From NCBI GenBank assembly GCA_964600615.1, contig CAZRJK010000005.1, forward strand, positions 15,066-79,065: a stretch of 64,000 nt of DNA, given 5' to 3'. This DNA is from RUG11198 sp964600615 (GTDB lineage Bacteria > Bacillota_I > Bacilli_A > RF39 > UBA660). The translations under genes were made by a program, and so were the position numbers. The first letter of the stretch is position 1; each line of letters begins with the position of its first letter. Below, piece by piece: positions 42,346-51,007 of this stretch. The notes beneath the pieces were generated by a model. That model was not told where the DNA came from, ran no database searches, and saw only the letters and a program-made list of their open reading frames with translations.

Positions 42346-43086
42346 CTAATAAATGAAAGTTACAACCATCATCATAATAGTAACAACTAATAACATTGTA
42401 TCAGTTTTCTTCCATTTATTCAATCTATAATCAGATATATAATTACTAACACCATAATTCTTAATATACATATTATTTTTTAATATACTTAATTTCTCAA
42501 CAGATTTTTTCAATACAGGTTTAATGCAACTAACAACATTCTTTAATTTATCAATAAAACTCATATCTATAACCCTAACACCCCTTAATTTTTTAGATAA
42601 CTTAATTCTATTATATTCAGCATAACATATACCAAAAAACTTAAAATTTAAAGCTAAGTCCAAAGACTCTTCATTAATATCAATAAATCTCTTAAAAGGT
42701 TTTAATAATCTATAAATTCCATTAACCATATCATTTAAAGAAGTAGTAATAGTAATTATCATCAAATAAATAATAATATCAAATGCCTTTAAAGTCCATA
42801 TTAATCCATTAATAACATTCCATGAAAACAAACTAACTAAAACTAACACAAATAATAATATAAACCTAAAAATTCTTAAATTACTTAAATATAATCTAAA
42901 ACTAATATTACTCCATAACATCATAACAAATATATATAAATTAACAACCACTAAATCTACAACACTTTCACAAAAAAACAAAGAAATAACTAATATTATT
43001 AAAGAACTTATCTTATATATAGAACTTAATCTATGAACCATTGAAGAAATAGAATAATATTCAAAAAAACTATAATTATTTTGCAT
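42346..43086 (-). CDS. ecfT: ECF transporter transmembrane protein EcfT
   Basis: 246 residues with about five hydrophobic helices and the cytoplasmic coupling-helix motif near KKLRGVRVIDMSFIDKL (the A-R-G box is KLRG here). Forms the energy-coupling module with EcfA1 and EcfA2 for vitamin uptake with separate S components. Overlaps ecfA2 by 11 bases. More diverged than usual. Confidence 0.85.
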   Translation of the reverse strand: MQNNYSFFEYYSISSMVHRLSSIYKISSLIILVISLFFCESVVDLVVVNLYIFVMMLWSNISFRLYLSNLRIFRFILLFVLVLVSLFSWNVINGLIWTLKAFDIIIYLMIITITTSLNDMVNGIYRLLKPFKRFIDINEESLDLALNFKFFGICYAEYNRIKLSKKLRGVRVIDMSFIDKLKNVVSCIKPVLKKSVEKLSILKNNMYIKNYGVSNYISDYRLNKWKKTDTMLLVVTIMMMVVTFIY

Positions 43087-43882
43087 TATCTACCACTTCC
43101 ATTACTAACTCATTAATGTCACTAGTATATTTTAAATCTAAATCCTTCAAAACATTAACCAACTTAATAAAATTAACACTATCTGGAATCTCATAACCAA
43201 AAGTTTTTAAAATATCACTATTATCAATTAATTCACTAATCTTACCACTCTTAATCAATCTACAATTATCCATAAAAACATAATTATCACTAACATTATA
43301 AACAAAATCAATATCATTAGACATAATAATAACACTCTTATGATATCTATTCTTTAATAATTTTATTAATTTAATTAATTTCTTTTTATAATTATAATCC
43401 AAATATACTGTAGGTTCATCCAATATTAATACCTGTGGATTTAACACTAAAGATGAAGCTAAAGCCACTAAAAAAGCCTCGCCACTACTCAAAGTATCTA
43501 TTTTTCTTGAATAATAACTCTCATCCAAACCAACAAGTTTTAAAGAATCAACAATTTGCTTATCCCTTTTATTCTCTTTAAATCTAAATTGCTTTAACCC
43601 AAATCCTATTTCATCATAAACATTTTCACAAAAGAAATGATCTGTAGGTTTTTGAAAAACATACCCTACATCCTTCATAAATCTATTTTTATTATATTCT
43701 GTACTTCCATTAACAAGAATTTTTCCACCATCATATTTAACTAAATCCATAATTATATAACTAATTAAACTCTTACCACTACCACTCTTACCTAAAATGG
43801 CAGTTACTTTAGAACTTTCAAACTTATAACTAAAATTATCAATAATATTTCTAAACTTAATATTATATAACTCTATTTCCAT
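43076..43882 (-). CDS. ecfA2: ECF transporter ATPase EcfA2
   Basis: 268 residues. Walker A GKSGSGKS (31-38), Q-loop Gln in VFQKP (about 77), signature LSSGE (131-135), Walker B LILDEP with catalytic Glu156. The H-loop His is missing: the segment reads IIMSNDID, Asn189 where ABC ATPases have His. Overlaps ecfA1 by ten bases and ecfT by 11, so translationally coupled. Confidence 0.92.
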   Translation of the reverse strand: MEIELYNIKFRNIIDNFSYKFESSKVTAILGKSGSGKSLISYIIMDLVKYDGGKILVNGSTEYNKNRFMKDVGYVFQKPTDHFFCENVYDEIGFGLKQFRFKENKRDKQIVDSLKLVGLDESYYSRKIDTLSSGEAFLVALASSLVLNPQVLILDEPTVYLDYNYKKKLIKLIKLLKNRYHKSVIIMSNDIDFVYNVSDNYVFMDNCRLIKSGKISELIDNSDILKTFGYEIPDSVNFIKLVNVLKDLDLKYTSDINELVMEVVDNAK

Positions 43883-44682
43883 ATATCATCAACTAACTTT
43901 CTCATATCTAAATAAACATGGCTAATAATATCTTTATCAATAAGTTTCAAAGAAAAATCAATCATAAAAGGAAGTTCTATACCACAATCATATAATTTTT
44001 CTTTATTCTTAAATACACTTCTAGGAGTACCACTAAACATAACACTACCCTTATCTAAAACAATAACTCTATCTCCATAAAGAGTATCATTCATATTATG
44101 AGTAACCATTAAAATCGTTAACTTACTCTCTTTATTATATTTTTTTAAAATATTAAAAACAAGCTCTCTATCCTTAACAGATAACTGATGTAAGCAATCA
44201 TCAAGAATTAATACTGAAGGATTAGTAATAAGAGCAGACGCTAAAAATACTTTTACTTTATTACTATTAGATATCTTATCAAAATCCCTATTTAAAATCT
44301 CATAAATCTTAAACTCTTTAGCAATATCAACTACTTTCTTACTAATACTAAACTCATTTACCCCTAAATTATTAAGACCAACAGATATTTCATCACTAAC
44401 ACTAACACACACATTAACATTATTTATATCATCTAAAACAATACTAACATTCTTTCTAACATTATAAATATTGGCCTTATTCAAACAAATACCATTTATA
44501 TCTATATAACCATCATAATTAATAAGACCTGCTAAGATATTAACTAACGTACTCTTACCACTACCATTAGCCCCAATTATACTAACAAATTCTCCCTTTT
44601 TAATATTAAAAGATAAATTATTTAATATATTCTTTCCATCTACAGAATAACTAACATTATCAAAATTAATAATACTTTCCAT
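43873..44682 (-). CDS. ecfA1: ECF transporter ATPase EcfA1, degenerate motifs
   Basis: 269 residues from ATG 44682 (the GTG at 44691 is part of the GTGATATTT ribosome site). Walker A GANGSGKST (37-45) and the H-loop (VTHN, His195) are intact. The Q-loop reads IVLDD (Gln replaced by Asp), the signature LSGGQ is replaced by ISNSN (137-141), and Walker B ends LILDD, Asp162 for the catalytic Glu. Position first in ecfA1-ecfA2-ecfT-truA sets its identity. It probably binds ATP but is unlikely to hydrolyse normally. Confidence 0.9.
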   Translation of the reverse strand: MESIINFDNVSYSVDGKNILNNLSFNIKKGEFVSIIGANGSGKSTLVNILAGLINYDGYIDINGICLNKANIYNVRKNVSIVLDDINNVNVCVSVSDEISVGLNNLGVNEFSISKKVVDIAKEFKIYEILNRDFDKISNSNKVKVFLASALITNPSVLILDDCLHQLSVKDRELVFNILKKYNKESKLTILMVTHNMNDTLYGDRVIVLDKGSVMFSGTPRSVFKNKEKLYDCGIELPFMIDFSLKLIDKDIISHVYLDMRKLVDDIWK

Positions 44683-44704
44683 AAATATCACAACCCATAC
44701 GCAT

Positions 44705-44733
44705 ATTATAGAGTAAACCTAAGGTTTTTGCAA
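44705..44733 (-). promoter_or_regulatory. Promoter of the ecf-truA operon
   Basis: Minus strand -35 TTGCAA (44728-44733), 17-base spacer, -10 TATAAT (44705-44710), 22 bases before ecfA1. Confidence 0.75.
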
Positions 44734-44734
44734 G

Positions 44735-44762
44735 AAAAAAAAATAATGTTACCATTATTTTT
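44735..44762 (-). terminator. Terminator of mbl
   Basis: Stem AAATAATG/CATTATTT with four-base loop and nine T on the minus strand, at the mbl stop. Confidence 0.85.
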
Positions 44763-45756
44763 AAATTTTTCCATCTATTAAATGAATATTATCTAAAAGT
44801 ATTCCCGTACCCTCTGCAACACAAGTAAGAGGACTCTCAGCAATAAATACAGGTACTTTTAATTCTTGAGATAATAATTGTCCAAAACCATCCACTAAAC
44901 AACCCCCACCAGTAAGAACAATACCCTTATCTATAATATCAGCAGATAACTCTGGAGGAGTTTGTTCTAAAATACTCTTAGCACAATGAACAATCGTATA
45001 AACGCTCTCTCTTAATGCTTCTTCTACTTCATCACTAGTAATTGTAACAGAATGAGGAAGACCAGTAACTAAATCTCTACCCCTAACTTCCATCTTCTCA
45101 TTTCTAGAACCAGGAAATACAGTTCCAATAGTTATCTTTATATCTTCAGCAGTTCTATCACCAACTAATAATTTATATTTATCTTTAATATATTTAACAA
45201 TATCATTATCAAAAGCATTACCCGCTATTCTAATTGATGCACTATTAACAATACCACCTAAAGATAAAATAGCAATATCAGTAGTACCACCACCAATATC
45301 TATAACCATATTACCAGATGGTTTTGAAATATCCATACCAGCACCAATAGCAGCAACCTTAGGTTCTTCCTCTAAGAATACTTTCTTAGCACCAGTTCTC
45401 TCAGCCGCTTCTACAATAGCATTTTTTTCAACCTGAGTGATATTAGAAGGACAACAAATTAGTATCCTAGGACGTGAAAAGAAACTCTTACCATTAACTT
45501 TCTTAATAAAATAATTAAGCATAACTTCTGTAGTTTCAAAATCCGCAATAACCCCATCTTTCATAGGTCTAATTGCTTTAACTTTACCAGGAGTTCTTCC
45601 AAGCATTTCCCTAGCCTCAGTACCAACAGCTAAAGGTTTTTTTGATTCAACCTCTATTGCTACAACACTAGGTTCATTTAAAACAATACCTTGTCCTTTT
45701 ATATAAATTAAAACATTAGCCGTCCCTAAATCAATACCAATATCCTTATGAAACAT
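44761..45756 (-). CDS. mbl: Rod-shape actin homologue MreB/Mbl
   Basis: 331 residues from ATG 45756 (Shine-Dalgarno GGAGGGTGATATT; the longer frame starts upstream of it). Phosphate 1 IGIDLGTANVLIY, VIDIGGGTTDIA, and TGGGCLVDGF. Forms membrane filaments that guide wall synthesis. The position right after spoIIID is that of mbl in B. subtilis, so I name it mbl; it cannot be told apart from mreB by motif alone. Confidence 0.92.
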   Translation of the reverse strand: MFHKDIGIDLGTANVLIYIKGQGIVLNEPSVVAIEVESKKPLAVGTEAREMLGRTPGKVKAIRPMKDGVIADFETTEVMLNYFIKKVNGKSFFSRPRILICCPSNITQVEKNAIVEAAERTGAKKVFLEEEPKVAAIGAGMDISKPSGNMVIDIGGGTTDIAILSLGGIVNSASIRIAGNAFDNDIVKYIKDKYKLLVGDRTAEDIKITIGTVFPGSRNEKMEVRGRDLVTGLPHSVTITSDEVEEALRESVYTIVHCAKSILEQTPPELSADIIDKGIVLTGGGCLVDGFGQLLSQELKVPVFIAESPLTCVAEGTGILLDNIHLIDGKI

Positions 45757-45809
45757 AATATCACCCTCCATTTCATTATTTTAACACATAAAATAAGGTT
45801 TGAATACCA

Positions 45810-46067
45810 TTAATTTGCATTTTTCTCTAAAAATTTTCTTTTTGTAGATTCTCCTCCTCTAATGTGTCTAATATTTGTATGATAAGTCATAATTTTTGAC
45901 ACTTTATTATACATTTCAACATCAATTTCTAACAATCTATCATGTAAATCTTTATGTACAGTACTCTTACTAACATTAAATATCAAAGCCATATCCCTAA
46001 CAGTTTCTCCAGTATCTATCATATACTTAGCCTCATTAATAACCCTATTAACAATATACTTATTCAT
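45810..46067 (-). CDS. spoIIID: Sporulation transcriptional regulator SpoIIID
   Basis: 85 residues: helix-turn-helix (DTGETVRDMALIFNVSKSTVHKDLHDRL, about 18-45) and a basic C-terminal arm (HIRGGESTKRKF). Mother-cell DNA-binding regulator under sigma-E in B. subtilis. Flanked by spoIIQ-like and mbl genes, the conserved order. Ribosome site AAGGGG. Confidence 0.96.
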   Translation of the reverse strand: MNKYIVNRVINEAKYMIDTGETVRDMALIFNVSKSTVHKDLHDRLLEIDVEMYNKVSKIMTYHTNIRHIRGGESTKRKFLEKNAN

Positions 46068-46111
46068 ATCAATCCCCTTTACACTATTATATTAATCTAT
46101 TTTATTTCTAT

Positions 46112-46134
46112 GAAAAAAAGTGGCATTACCACTT
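46112..46134 (-). terminator. Terminator of the spoIIQ-like gene
   Basis: Stem AAGTGG/CCACTT with five-base loop, seven T on the minus strand, at the stop codon. Confidence 0.8.
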
Positions 46135-46786
46135 AATTTAATTCACCAAGAAGTTTTCCATAATAGTCATCAGGATTAACTACCTTTCCTTGATAATATA
46201 ATTCAAAATGCAAATGATTACCAAGATCAGTACTAATATTATTTTCCCCACTCTTACCAATTATTGTTCCTTGAGTAACATTATCATCCACTTTAAAATT
46301 AATAACCCCCATACTTTGATAAACACTAATTAAATCATTACTATGCTTAATCTTAATAGTTTTACCCATAATCTCATCTTCAACAACTTCCATAACAGTA
46401 CCATCTAATATACTAACAACATCAAATTCATTACCATTAGCATAATCTATACCAGAATTTTGCATATAAGTATCCCCATAATAAAAGATAGCATTCTCTT
46501 GTGTAGCATTATCAGATTCCTTATTATAATAATTTTTAACAACCTTCATATCCGTAACAACATAAGGTCTAATTATCTGAGGATCAGTATTAACAACAGG
46601 AACAACCTCTTCTACAACAGTATCCTCACTACTAGGTAATTCTTCCTCCCTGTCACTAACAGTACCAGTATCCTTAAACAAAGAATTATTAATAGCTTTA
46701 TCAATAAAAAACATACTACCAATAAGCATAGCTATTGATAAAACATAAACTAATGGAACAACAAATGGTTTTATTCTTCTTTTCAT
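46133..46786 (-). CDS. spoIIQ: SpoIIQ-like LytM (M23) domain protein
   Basis: 217 residues: N-terminal membrane helix (about 10-28), acidic linker, and an M23/LytM domain (about 95-205). HLHFE at 191-195 keeps the HxH pair, but the first zinc ligand is lost: NSGID at 110-114 where active enzymes have HxGxD. The same kind of loss is known in B. subtilis SpoIIQ, which acts as a channel and anchor partner of SpoIIIAH. Lies between spoIID and spoIIID as in Bacillus. Confidence 0.88.
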   Translation of the reverse strand: MKRRIKPFVVPLVYVLSIAMLIGSMFFIDKAINNSLFKDTGTVSDREEELPSSEDTVVEEVVPVVNTDPQIIRPYVVTDMKVVKNYYNKESDNATQENAIFYYGDTYMQNSGIDYANGNEFDVVSILDGTVMEVVEDEIMGKTIKIKHSNDLISVYQSMGVINFKVDDNVTQGTIIGKSGENNISTDLGNHLHFELYYQGKVVNPDDYYGKLLGELN

Positions 46787-46833
46787 ATTTTCACCTCTAT
46801 TCTAGTTATTATCTAAAATAGAAATTTTATACA

Positions 46834-47766
46834 TCAAAAATTAATTTTTTTTAATTTTGTTCCCTTATAATAATGATCCAAGATTTCTTTATAACTATAA
46901 CCTTCCTTAGCCATACCATATGCTCCATATTGACTCATACCAACACCATGACCATAACCTTTAGTAATAATAACAACCTTATCACCGTCCTGATCTATAC
47001 TAAAATCAGTAGATCTAATTCCCAATTTATTATATATATCCCTACCACTAAACTTAACACCATTAATCCTTAAACTAATAACCCTATTACTATTACTCCT
47101 CTCTAAAATTAATATATTTAATTTATTATTATATTCTAACCCCAATTTCTCATAAAAAGATTTTAAATCTATTTCTTTTCTATAACTAAAATTACTATTA
47201 ACAGAACTATCCCAACTAGATTCCACACTTCTTAAATATGGAACATCAGAAGAAAAAACACTAACACAATCCTCAGTATAACCATTACTAGTAGAAAAAA
47301 ACATCGCATTAATAACTTCACCATCATATTCCAAATACTCCATTGAAGTATCATTAACAGCTTCCCTAACTCTATTTAAATAATTAACATAATCATTACC
47401 CCAATTATCTTTCAAATCATCTAAATCCAAATAAACCTGATTACTAGTAGTATCAACAACATCATAATCATTATTTATATTATCATTAATTTTTCTCAAA
47501 ACATAACTTCTACTAGCAACAGCCTGTGCCTTCAAAGCTTCCATCTCAAAACTAACAGGCATTTCTCCAGCCACAACACCAACTACATAGTCCTCTAACA
47601 TAACATTATCTATTCTATTCTTATTTACCCTCTTAACCCTAACTATAATAGAACTAATATATTTTAACTTAATAATCTCTTCCTTATAACTATTTTCTTT
47701 ATAAAAATTGACAACAAAAAAAGGAATACTAATTAATATAAGTAACATAAGTATTATCTTTCTCAT
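46834..47766 (-). CDS. spoIID: Stage II sporulation protein D
   Basis: 310 residues. N-terminal membrane anchor, then the SpoIID/LytB domain: LEDYVVGVVAGEMPVSFEMEALKAQAVASRSYVL with the catalytic Glu, and GYGHGVGMSQYGAYGMAKEG at the end. Lytic transglycosylase needed for engulfment together with SpoIIM and SpoIIP. Eleven bases after the YwzB-like gene. Ribosome site AGAGAGG. Confidence 0.96.
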   Translation of the reverse strand: MRKIILMLLILISIPFFVVNFYKENSYKEEIIKLKYISSIIVRVKRVNKNRIDNVMLEDYVVGVVAGEMPVSFEMEALKAQAVASRSYVLRKINDNINNDYDVVDTTSNQVYLDLDDLKDNWGNDYVNYLNRVREAVNDTSMEYLEYDGEVINAMFFSTSNGYTEDCVSVFSSDVPYLRSVESSWDSSVNSNFSYRKEIDLKSFYEKLGLEYNNKLNILILERSNSNRVISLRINGVKFSGRDIYNKLGIRSTDFSIDQDGDKVVIITKGYGHGVGMSQYGAYGMAKEGYSYKEILDHYYKGTKLKKINF

Positions 47767-47777
47767 AATAACCTCTC

Positions 47778-47972
47778 TTAATTAAATACTCCCAAAAATT
47801 CATTAATAAAATTAACAACCAAATATGAAATACTAATAACAAGTAACATATAAAATACCCTGGCCTGATAATAATTACTCTGTCCCTTCTTAAACAAAGA
47901 ATTAATATTAACACTATCCATTCCCCATACCACAAGAGGAATAATAACTATATATAAAATAAGTTTAACCAT
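47778..47972 (-). CDS. ywzB: YwzB-like small membrane protein (DUF1146)
   Basis: 64 residues: N-terminal helix IVIIPLVVWGMDSVNINSLFKKGQ, then ARVFYMLLVISISYLVVNFI, the DUF1146 pattern of W, then QAR, then a second helix. In B. subtilis ywzB sits upstream of murAA and spoIID. Overlaps the end of rpiB by eight bases. An overlapping frame at 47729-47935 is rejected. Confidence 0.72.
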   Translation of the reverse strand: MVKLILYIVIIPLVVWGMDSVNINSLFKKGQSNYYQARVFYMLLVISISYLVVNFINEFLGVFN

Positions 47973-48408
47973 TATTTTCTATATCCTTAATCATCTTATT
48001 TCTTCTCTTATATTTATCTTCATCTAAAAAATCAGTCTCTAAAAACTTATCAACCATCTCCATAGCCATATCGCCATCTAAATCAGCACTAAACGCTATA
48101 CAATTAGCATTATTATGCTGTCTACACAATACAGCCTCATTAAGAGTACTAATCTTAGCACAATATATACCCTTAATCTTATTTAAAGCAATACTCATTC
48201 CAATACCAGTACCACATATCGCAATACCTCTATCTACCTTCTTCTTAATAATAGAACTTCCTAACTTATAAGCATACTCAGGAAAATCACAAGACTCATT
48301 ACTATCAGTACCAAAATCTATTACTTCATATCCTTCATGTTCTAAATACTCTAGTACTTTTTCTTTCATATATATTCCTCTATGATCAGAACAAACACCT
48401 ATTTTCAT
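47965..48408 (-). CDS. rpiB: Ribose-5-phosphate isomerase B
   Basis: 147 residues. IGVCSDHRGIYMKEKVLEYLEHEGYEVIDFGTDSN, GIAICGTGIGMSIALNKIKGIYCA with the catalytic Cys, and RQHNNANCIAFSA. Interconverts ribose-5-phosphate and ribulose-5-phosphate. Strong promoter and AGGTGATTTT ribosome site. rpiB (ywlF) is near spoIIR and mntP in B. subtilis too. Confidence 0.96.
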   Translation of the reverse strand: MKIGVCSDHRGIYMKEKVLEYLEHEGYEVIDFGTDSNESCDFPEYAYKLGSSIIKKKVDRGIAICGTGIGMSIALNKIKGIYCAKISTLNEAVLCRQHNNANCIAFSADLDGDMAMEMVDKFLETDFLDEDKYKRRNKMIKDIENNG

Positions 48409-48424
48409 AAAATCACCTAAATAT

Positions 48425-48453
48425 ATGATAGATTATTTTTTTTCTTATGTCAA
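48425..48453 (-). promoter_or_regulatory. Promoter of rpiB-ywzB-spoIID
   Basis: Minus strand -35 TTGACA (48448-48453), 17-base spacer, -10 TATCAT (48425-48430). Confidence 0.8.
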
Positions 48454-48477
48454 CAAAGAAAAGAATACAATTATGTC

Positions 48478-48521
48478 GCAAAAAAAGATTTAATAAAATA
48501 ATATTATTATTAATACAATCT
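48478..48521 (-). terminator. Possible terminator of the unknown three-gene cassette
   Basis: Imperfect A/T stem (AAGATT with AATCTT plus an inner AATAATA/TATTATT) followed by seven T on the minus strand. Confidence 0.45.
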
Positions 48522-48523
48522 TA

Positions 48524-48835
48524 TTATCTCAATTTTTTAATTTCTTCCTTTTTTTCTTTAATTTTTCTATCATAAACCATTCTCATAATAAAATTAGCAT
48601 CTTCTTTTAAAGATTGCAATTGCCTAAGTTTCAAATCTAACTCATGAATCTTTAATTTATTTGTACCATTTATCAGATCCTCTTTTTCTAGCATTAATCT
48701 TTCAATTTCAATATGTGCCTCTCCAGCCATTCTTATTCCAGCACCACCAGCAGCACGCCACATACTAATATGCTCTTCCAAACCAGCAATTCTCGCATCT
48801 ATTTCACTAATTCTTTTTTTCTTTGCCTCATCCAT
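48524..48835 (-). CDS. Coiled-coil protein of unknown function
   Basis: 103 residues, almost all helical: two coiled-coil blocks (about 2-22 and 40-103) separated by a Gly/Ala-rich stretch (MWRAAGGAGIRMAGEAH). No signal peptide. The start follows the upstream small gene by one base. No family recognised. Confidence 0.6.
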   Translation of the reverse strand: MDEAKKKRISEIDARIAGLEEHISMWRAAGGAGIRMAGEAHIEIERLMLEKEDLINGTNKLKIHELDLKLRQLQSLKEDANFIMRMVYDRKIKEKKEEIKKLR

Positions 48836-48836
48836 A

Positions 48837-49085
48837 CTAATTAATCACCTCATCTAACAATTTATATATATCATACCATTCCTCTTTAGATTCCGGAACC
48901 CCAATAAATTCATTAGTCAAAGGATTATATATAGAAGCATATATCCTTAACTTATTTTCACTATCTATCTCATTATCAGTATAAACAACATAATCTTTAT
49001 TATTCTTATCATTCTTAAAAGTTAAAATAACATCATATTCTTTCTTTTCACCATTCTTTAAAACAGTACTAATTTTATTCTTCAT
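48837..49085 (-). CDS. Small DUF1292-like (YrzB-type) protein
   Basis: 82 residues: VILTFKNDKNNKDYVVYTDNEIDSENKLRIYASIYNP followed by a helix (SKEEWYDIYKLLDEVI). The beta pattern resembles DUF1292 proteins, which are of unknown function. Overlaps the end of the 535-residue gene by 11 bases, so coupled to it. Confidence 0.6.
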   Translation of the reverse strand: MKNKISTVLKNGEKKEYDVILTFKNDKNNKDYVVYTDNEIDSENKLRIYASIYNPLTNEFIGVPESKEEWYDIYKLLDEVIN

Positions 49086-50682
49086 CTTCTTTTACCTTCT
49101 TTCTCGAATGACCCTTTTTTATATCAAAAGTAATATTCTCCATCATCTCTTGAATCTCATCTAACCTACTATCAATAGATTTCTGTGATTTAAAGAATTC
49201 TTCCTGCTCCTTATTTCTTCTCTTTAACAAAGATTTAGTTTCTTCGTATAACTCAATTAATTTATCATAATTAGACTTTTCTTCCTTACTAATAACTTCT
49301 CCCTCATTAGGTCTAAACACATTAACATTACCAATGGTTTCATCACGATTCAAAATTATACCTCCAGCAGCTTTAAAAGTCTTATCATGATTTTCCTGAA
49401 TAAACCATTCCACACTATCAATATCCATCTCAGGAGGAACAATATCTTCCAAATTAAGAGGTAATAATTCTCCCAAATCCAAATTATCAACCCTATTTAT
49501 ATAACAATTATAAAATCTTCCACCATCAATAGGACTCTTATTATTAGGAATAAAATAAACATTAACATTACTACATCTATTTTTAGTAAATTCTGCTATT
49601 CTCTTATTACAAGCATTTATTTCCTCAACTAAATAATAAGTTCTAGGCAAAGACTTAAACTTATCACTTAGTAATTTATATGCAATATCTTCCTTATCAC
49701 CATAATATTTAGAACAAATATTTCTCAGTTCACTACATACCTCATCTGATTCCCATTTCTTACCACCTAATAACAAATTAGTAAGATTTTTTAAATCAAC
49801 AGTACTAATCTTATCTCCATTAACAAATATAGTACTATTACCACTCAAATAAGAATTTAAATAAGAAACAGTAGTATTAGGAGGCAATTGACTAATCCTA
49901 GTAGCGTCTTTAATATATCCCATATTCTCTTCATGATCTAATTCATATATCTTTAACTTTCTCTTTTCCTTAGCCTTTATCTCCTCAACAATATACTTAA
50001 TCTTCTTATCAGAAAATAAATTAGATCTAATCTGATTATACATTAATTCCCTATTATCCTTATATAAATTCTGTTTTTCACAAAACGCAATAACCAAATC
50101 ATCTATATCCTTATAATCTTTACCATCCATATAAGCGTTGGTAACTTTTCTTATACTACCTACTCTTATATTCTTAATAAAATCATTATTATTAAAATCT
50201 CTAAGTATCGTCCTATTTAAATCTCCTATACCAATACTAGGTAATTCTTTAACCACAAAACAATTCTCTATTTCTTTCATTAATTTCTTATGATTACTCA
50301 AATCTTCTTCATCCTGAAATTTTTGTAACTTACCCATTTTTTCACTAACTTCAATCAAAATATTAGTAACCCTATTACTACTATTAATAGCATTATACTT
50401 ATTAAGATATTCTTCATCACTCTTACCAGGATAATTATCTTTAAGAATCTTAATAAAAACATCTCTAACCTGTGGCATACCAAAAAAACCATAATCAATT
50501 AAACAATCTATAACAGGCTTAAATAAACTCTGACTAATATGTCTGTCATCAAAATAAGCATTACTAGCCAAATAACTAGCTATATTAGATAACGAAACAT
50601 TAGGAATTTCTTCTTTACTATTAGCATTCCTAATACTATCCATTACTCTTTTATGTCTTTCTATCTCTTTCTTATTATCCAT
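49075..50682 (-). CDS. Large cytoplasmic protein of unknown function
   Basis: 535 residues, no signal peptide or membrane helix. Mostly helical, many charged residues; a C-terminal coiled coil (about 455-515: SKEEKSNYDKLIELYEETKSLLKRRNKEQEEF) and a basic end (KKGHSRKKVKEDEE). No conserved catalytic motif found. Between rpmE and rpiB, in an operon with two small proteins. Ribosome site TGAGGTG. Confidence 0.6.
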   Translation of the reverse strand: MDNKKEIERHKRVMDSIRNANSKEEIPNVSLSNIASYLASNAYFDDRHISQSLFKPVIDCLIDYGFFGMPQVRDVFIKILKDNYPGKSDEEYLNKYNAINSSNRVTNILIEVSEKMGKLQKFQDEEDLSNHKKLMKEIENCFVVKELPSIGIGDLNRTILRDFNNNDFIKNIRVGSIRKVTNAYMDGKDYKDIDDLVIAFCEKQNLYKDNRELMYNQIRSNLFSDKKIKYIVEEIKAKEKRKLKIYELDHEENMGYIKDATRISQLPPNTTVSYLNSYLSGNSTIFVNGDKISTVDLKNLTNLLLGGKKWESDEVCSELRNICSKYYGDKEDIAYKLLSDKFKSLPRTYYLVEEINACNKRIAEFTKNRCSNVNVYFIPNNKSPIDGGRFYNCYINRVDNLDLGELLPLNLEDIVPPEMDIDSVEWFIQENHDKTFKAAGGIILNRDETIGNVNVFRPNEGEVISKEEKSNYDKLIELYEETKSLLKRRNKEQEEFFKSQKSIDSRLDEIQEMMENITFDIKKGHSRKKVKEDEE

Positions 50683-50732
50683 AAATACACCTCAATTAAT
50701 ATAATTATAACAAACAAAATAAAAAAAAGAAA

Positions 50733-50948
50733 CTATTTAGTTTCTTTCTTATCAAATCCATATTTCTTATTAAACTTCTCAACTTGTCCTTTTTTACCAC
50801 CAAAACTTTGTTTACCAGTATAGAATGGATGACATTCAGAACAAATTTCAACATTAATCTTATCTGTAGTAGACATAGTCTTAAAAGTATTACCACAAGC
50901 ACAAGTAACAGTAGCCTCTACATATTTTGGATGTATATCTTTTTTCAT
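50733..50948 (-). CDS. rpmE: 50S ribosomal protein L31
   Basis: 71 residues: MKKDIHPKYVEATVTCACGNTF, CSECHPFYTGKQSFGGKKGQVEKFNKKYG. The four Cys (CAC and CSEC) make this the zinc-binding form. Ribosome site AGGGAGAG. Confidence 0.96.
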   Translation of the reverse strand: MKKDIHPKYVEATVTCACGNTFKTMSTTDKINVEICSECHPFYTGKQSFGGKKGQVEKFNKKYGFDKKETK

Positions 50949-50969
50949 ATATTACACTCTCCCTTCGCC

Positions 50970-50987
50970 ATAACCAATAAAGGTCAT
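50970..50987 (-). promoter_or_regulatory. Hairpin in the rpmE leader
   Basis: Six-bp stem ATGACC/GGTTAT (one G-U) with six-base loop in the short leader between promoter and ribosome site; possible L31 autoregulatory leader element. Confidence 0.4.
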
Positions 50988-51007
50988 AGATATAAAACAC
51001 GAGATAT

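Noticed and set aside
45954..46136. Plus-strand frame over spoIIID
   Set aside because: Antisense to a clear gene, no ribosome site.
47729..47935. Minus-strand reading frame of 68 codons overlapping the YwzB-like gene
   Set aside because: The overlapping 64-codon frame matches DUF1146, has the conserved position before spoIID and overlaps rpiB normally; this frame shows no family features and would run into spoIID.
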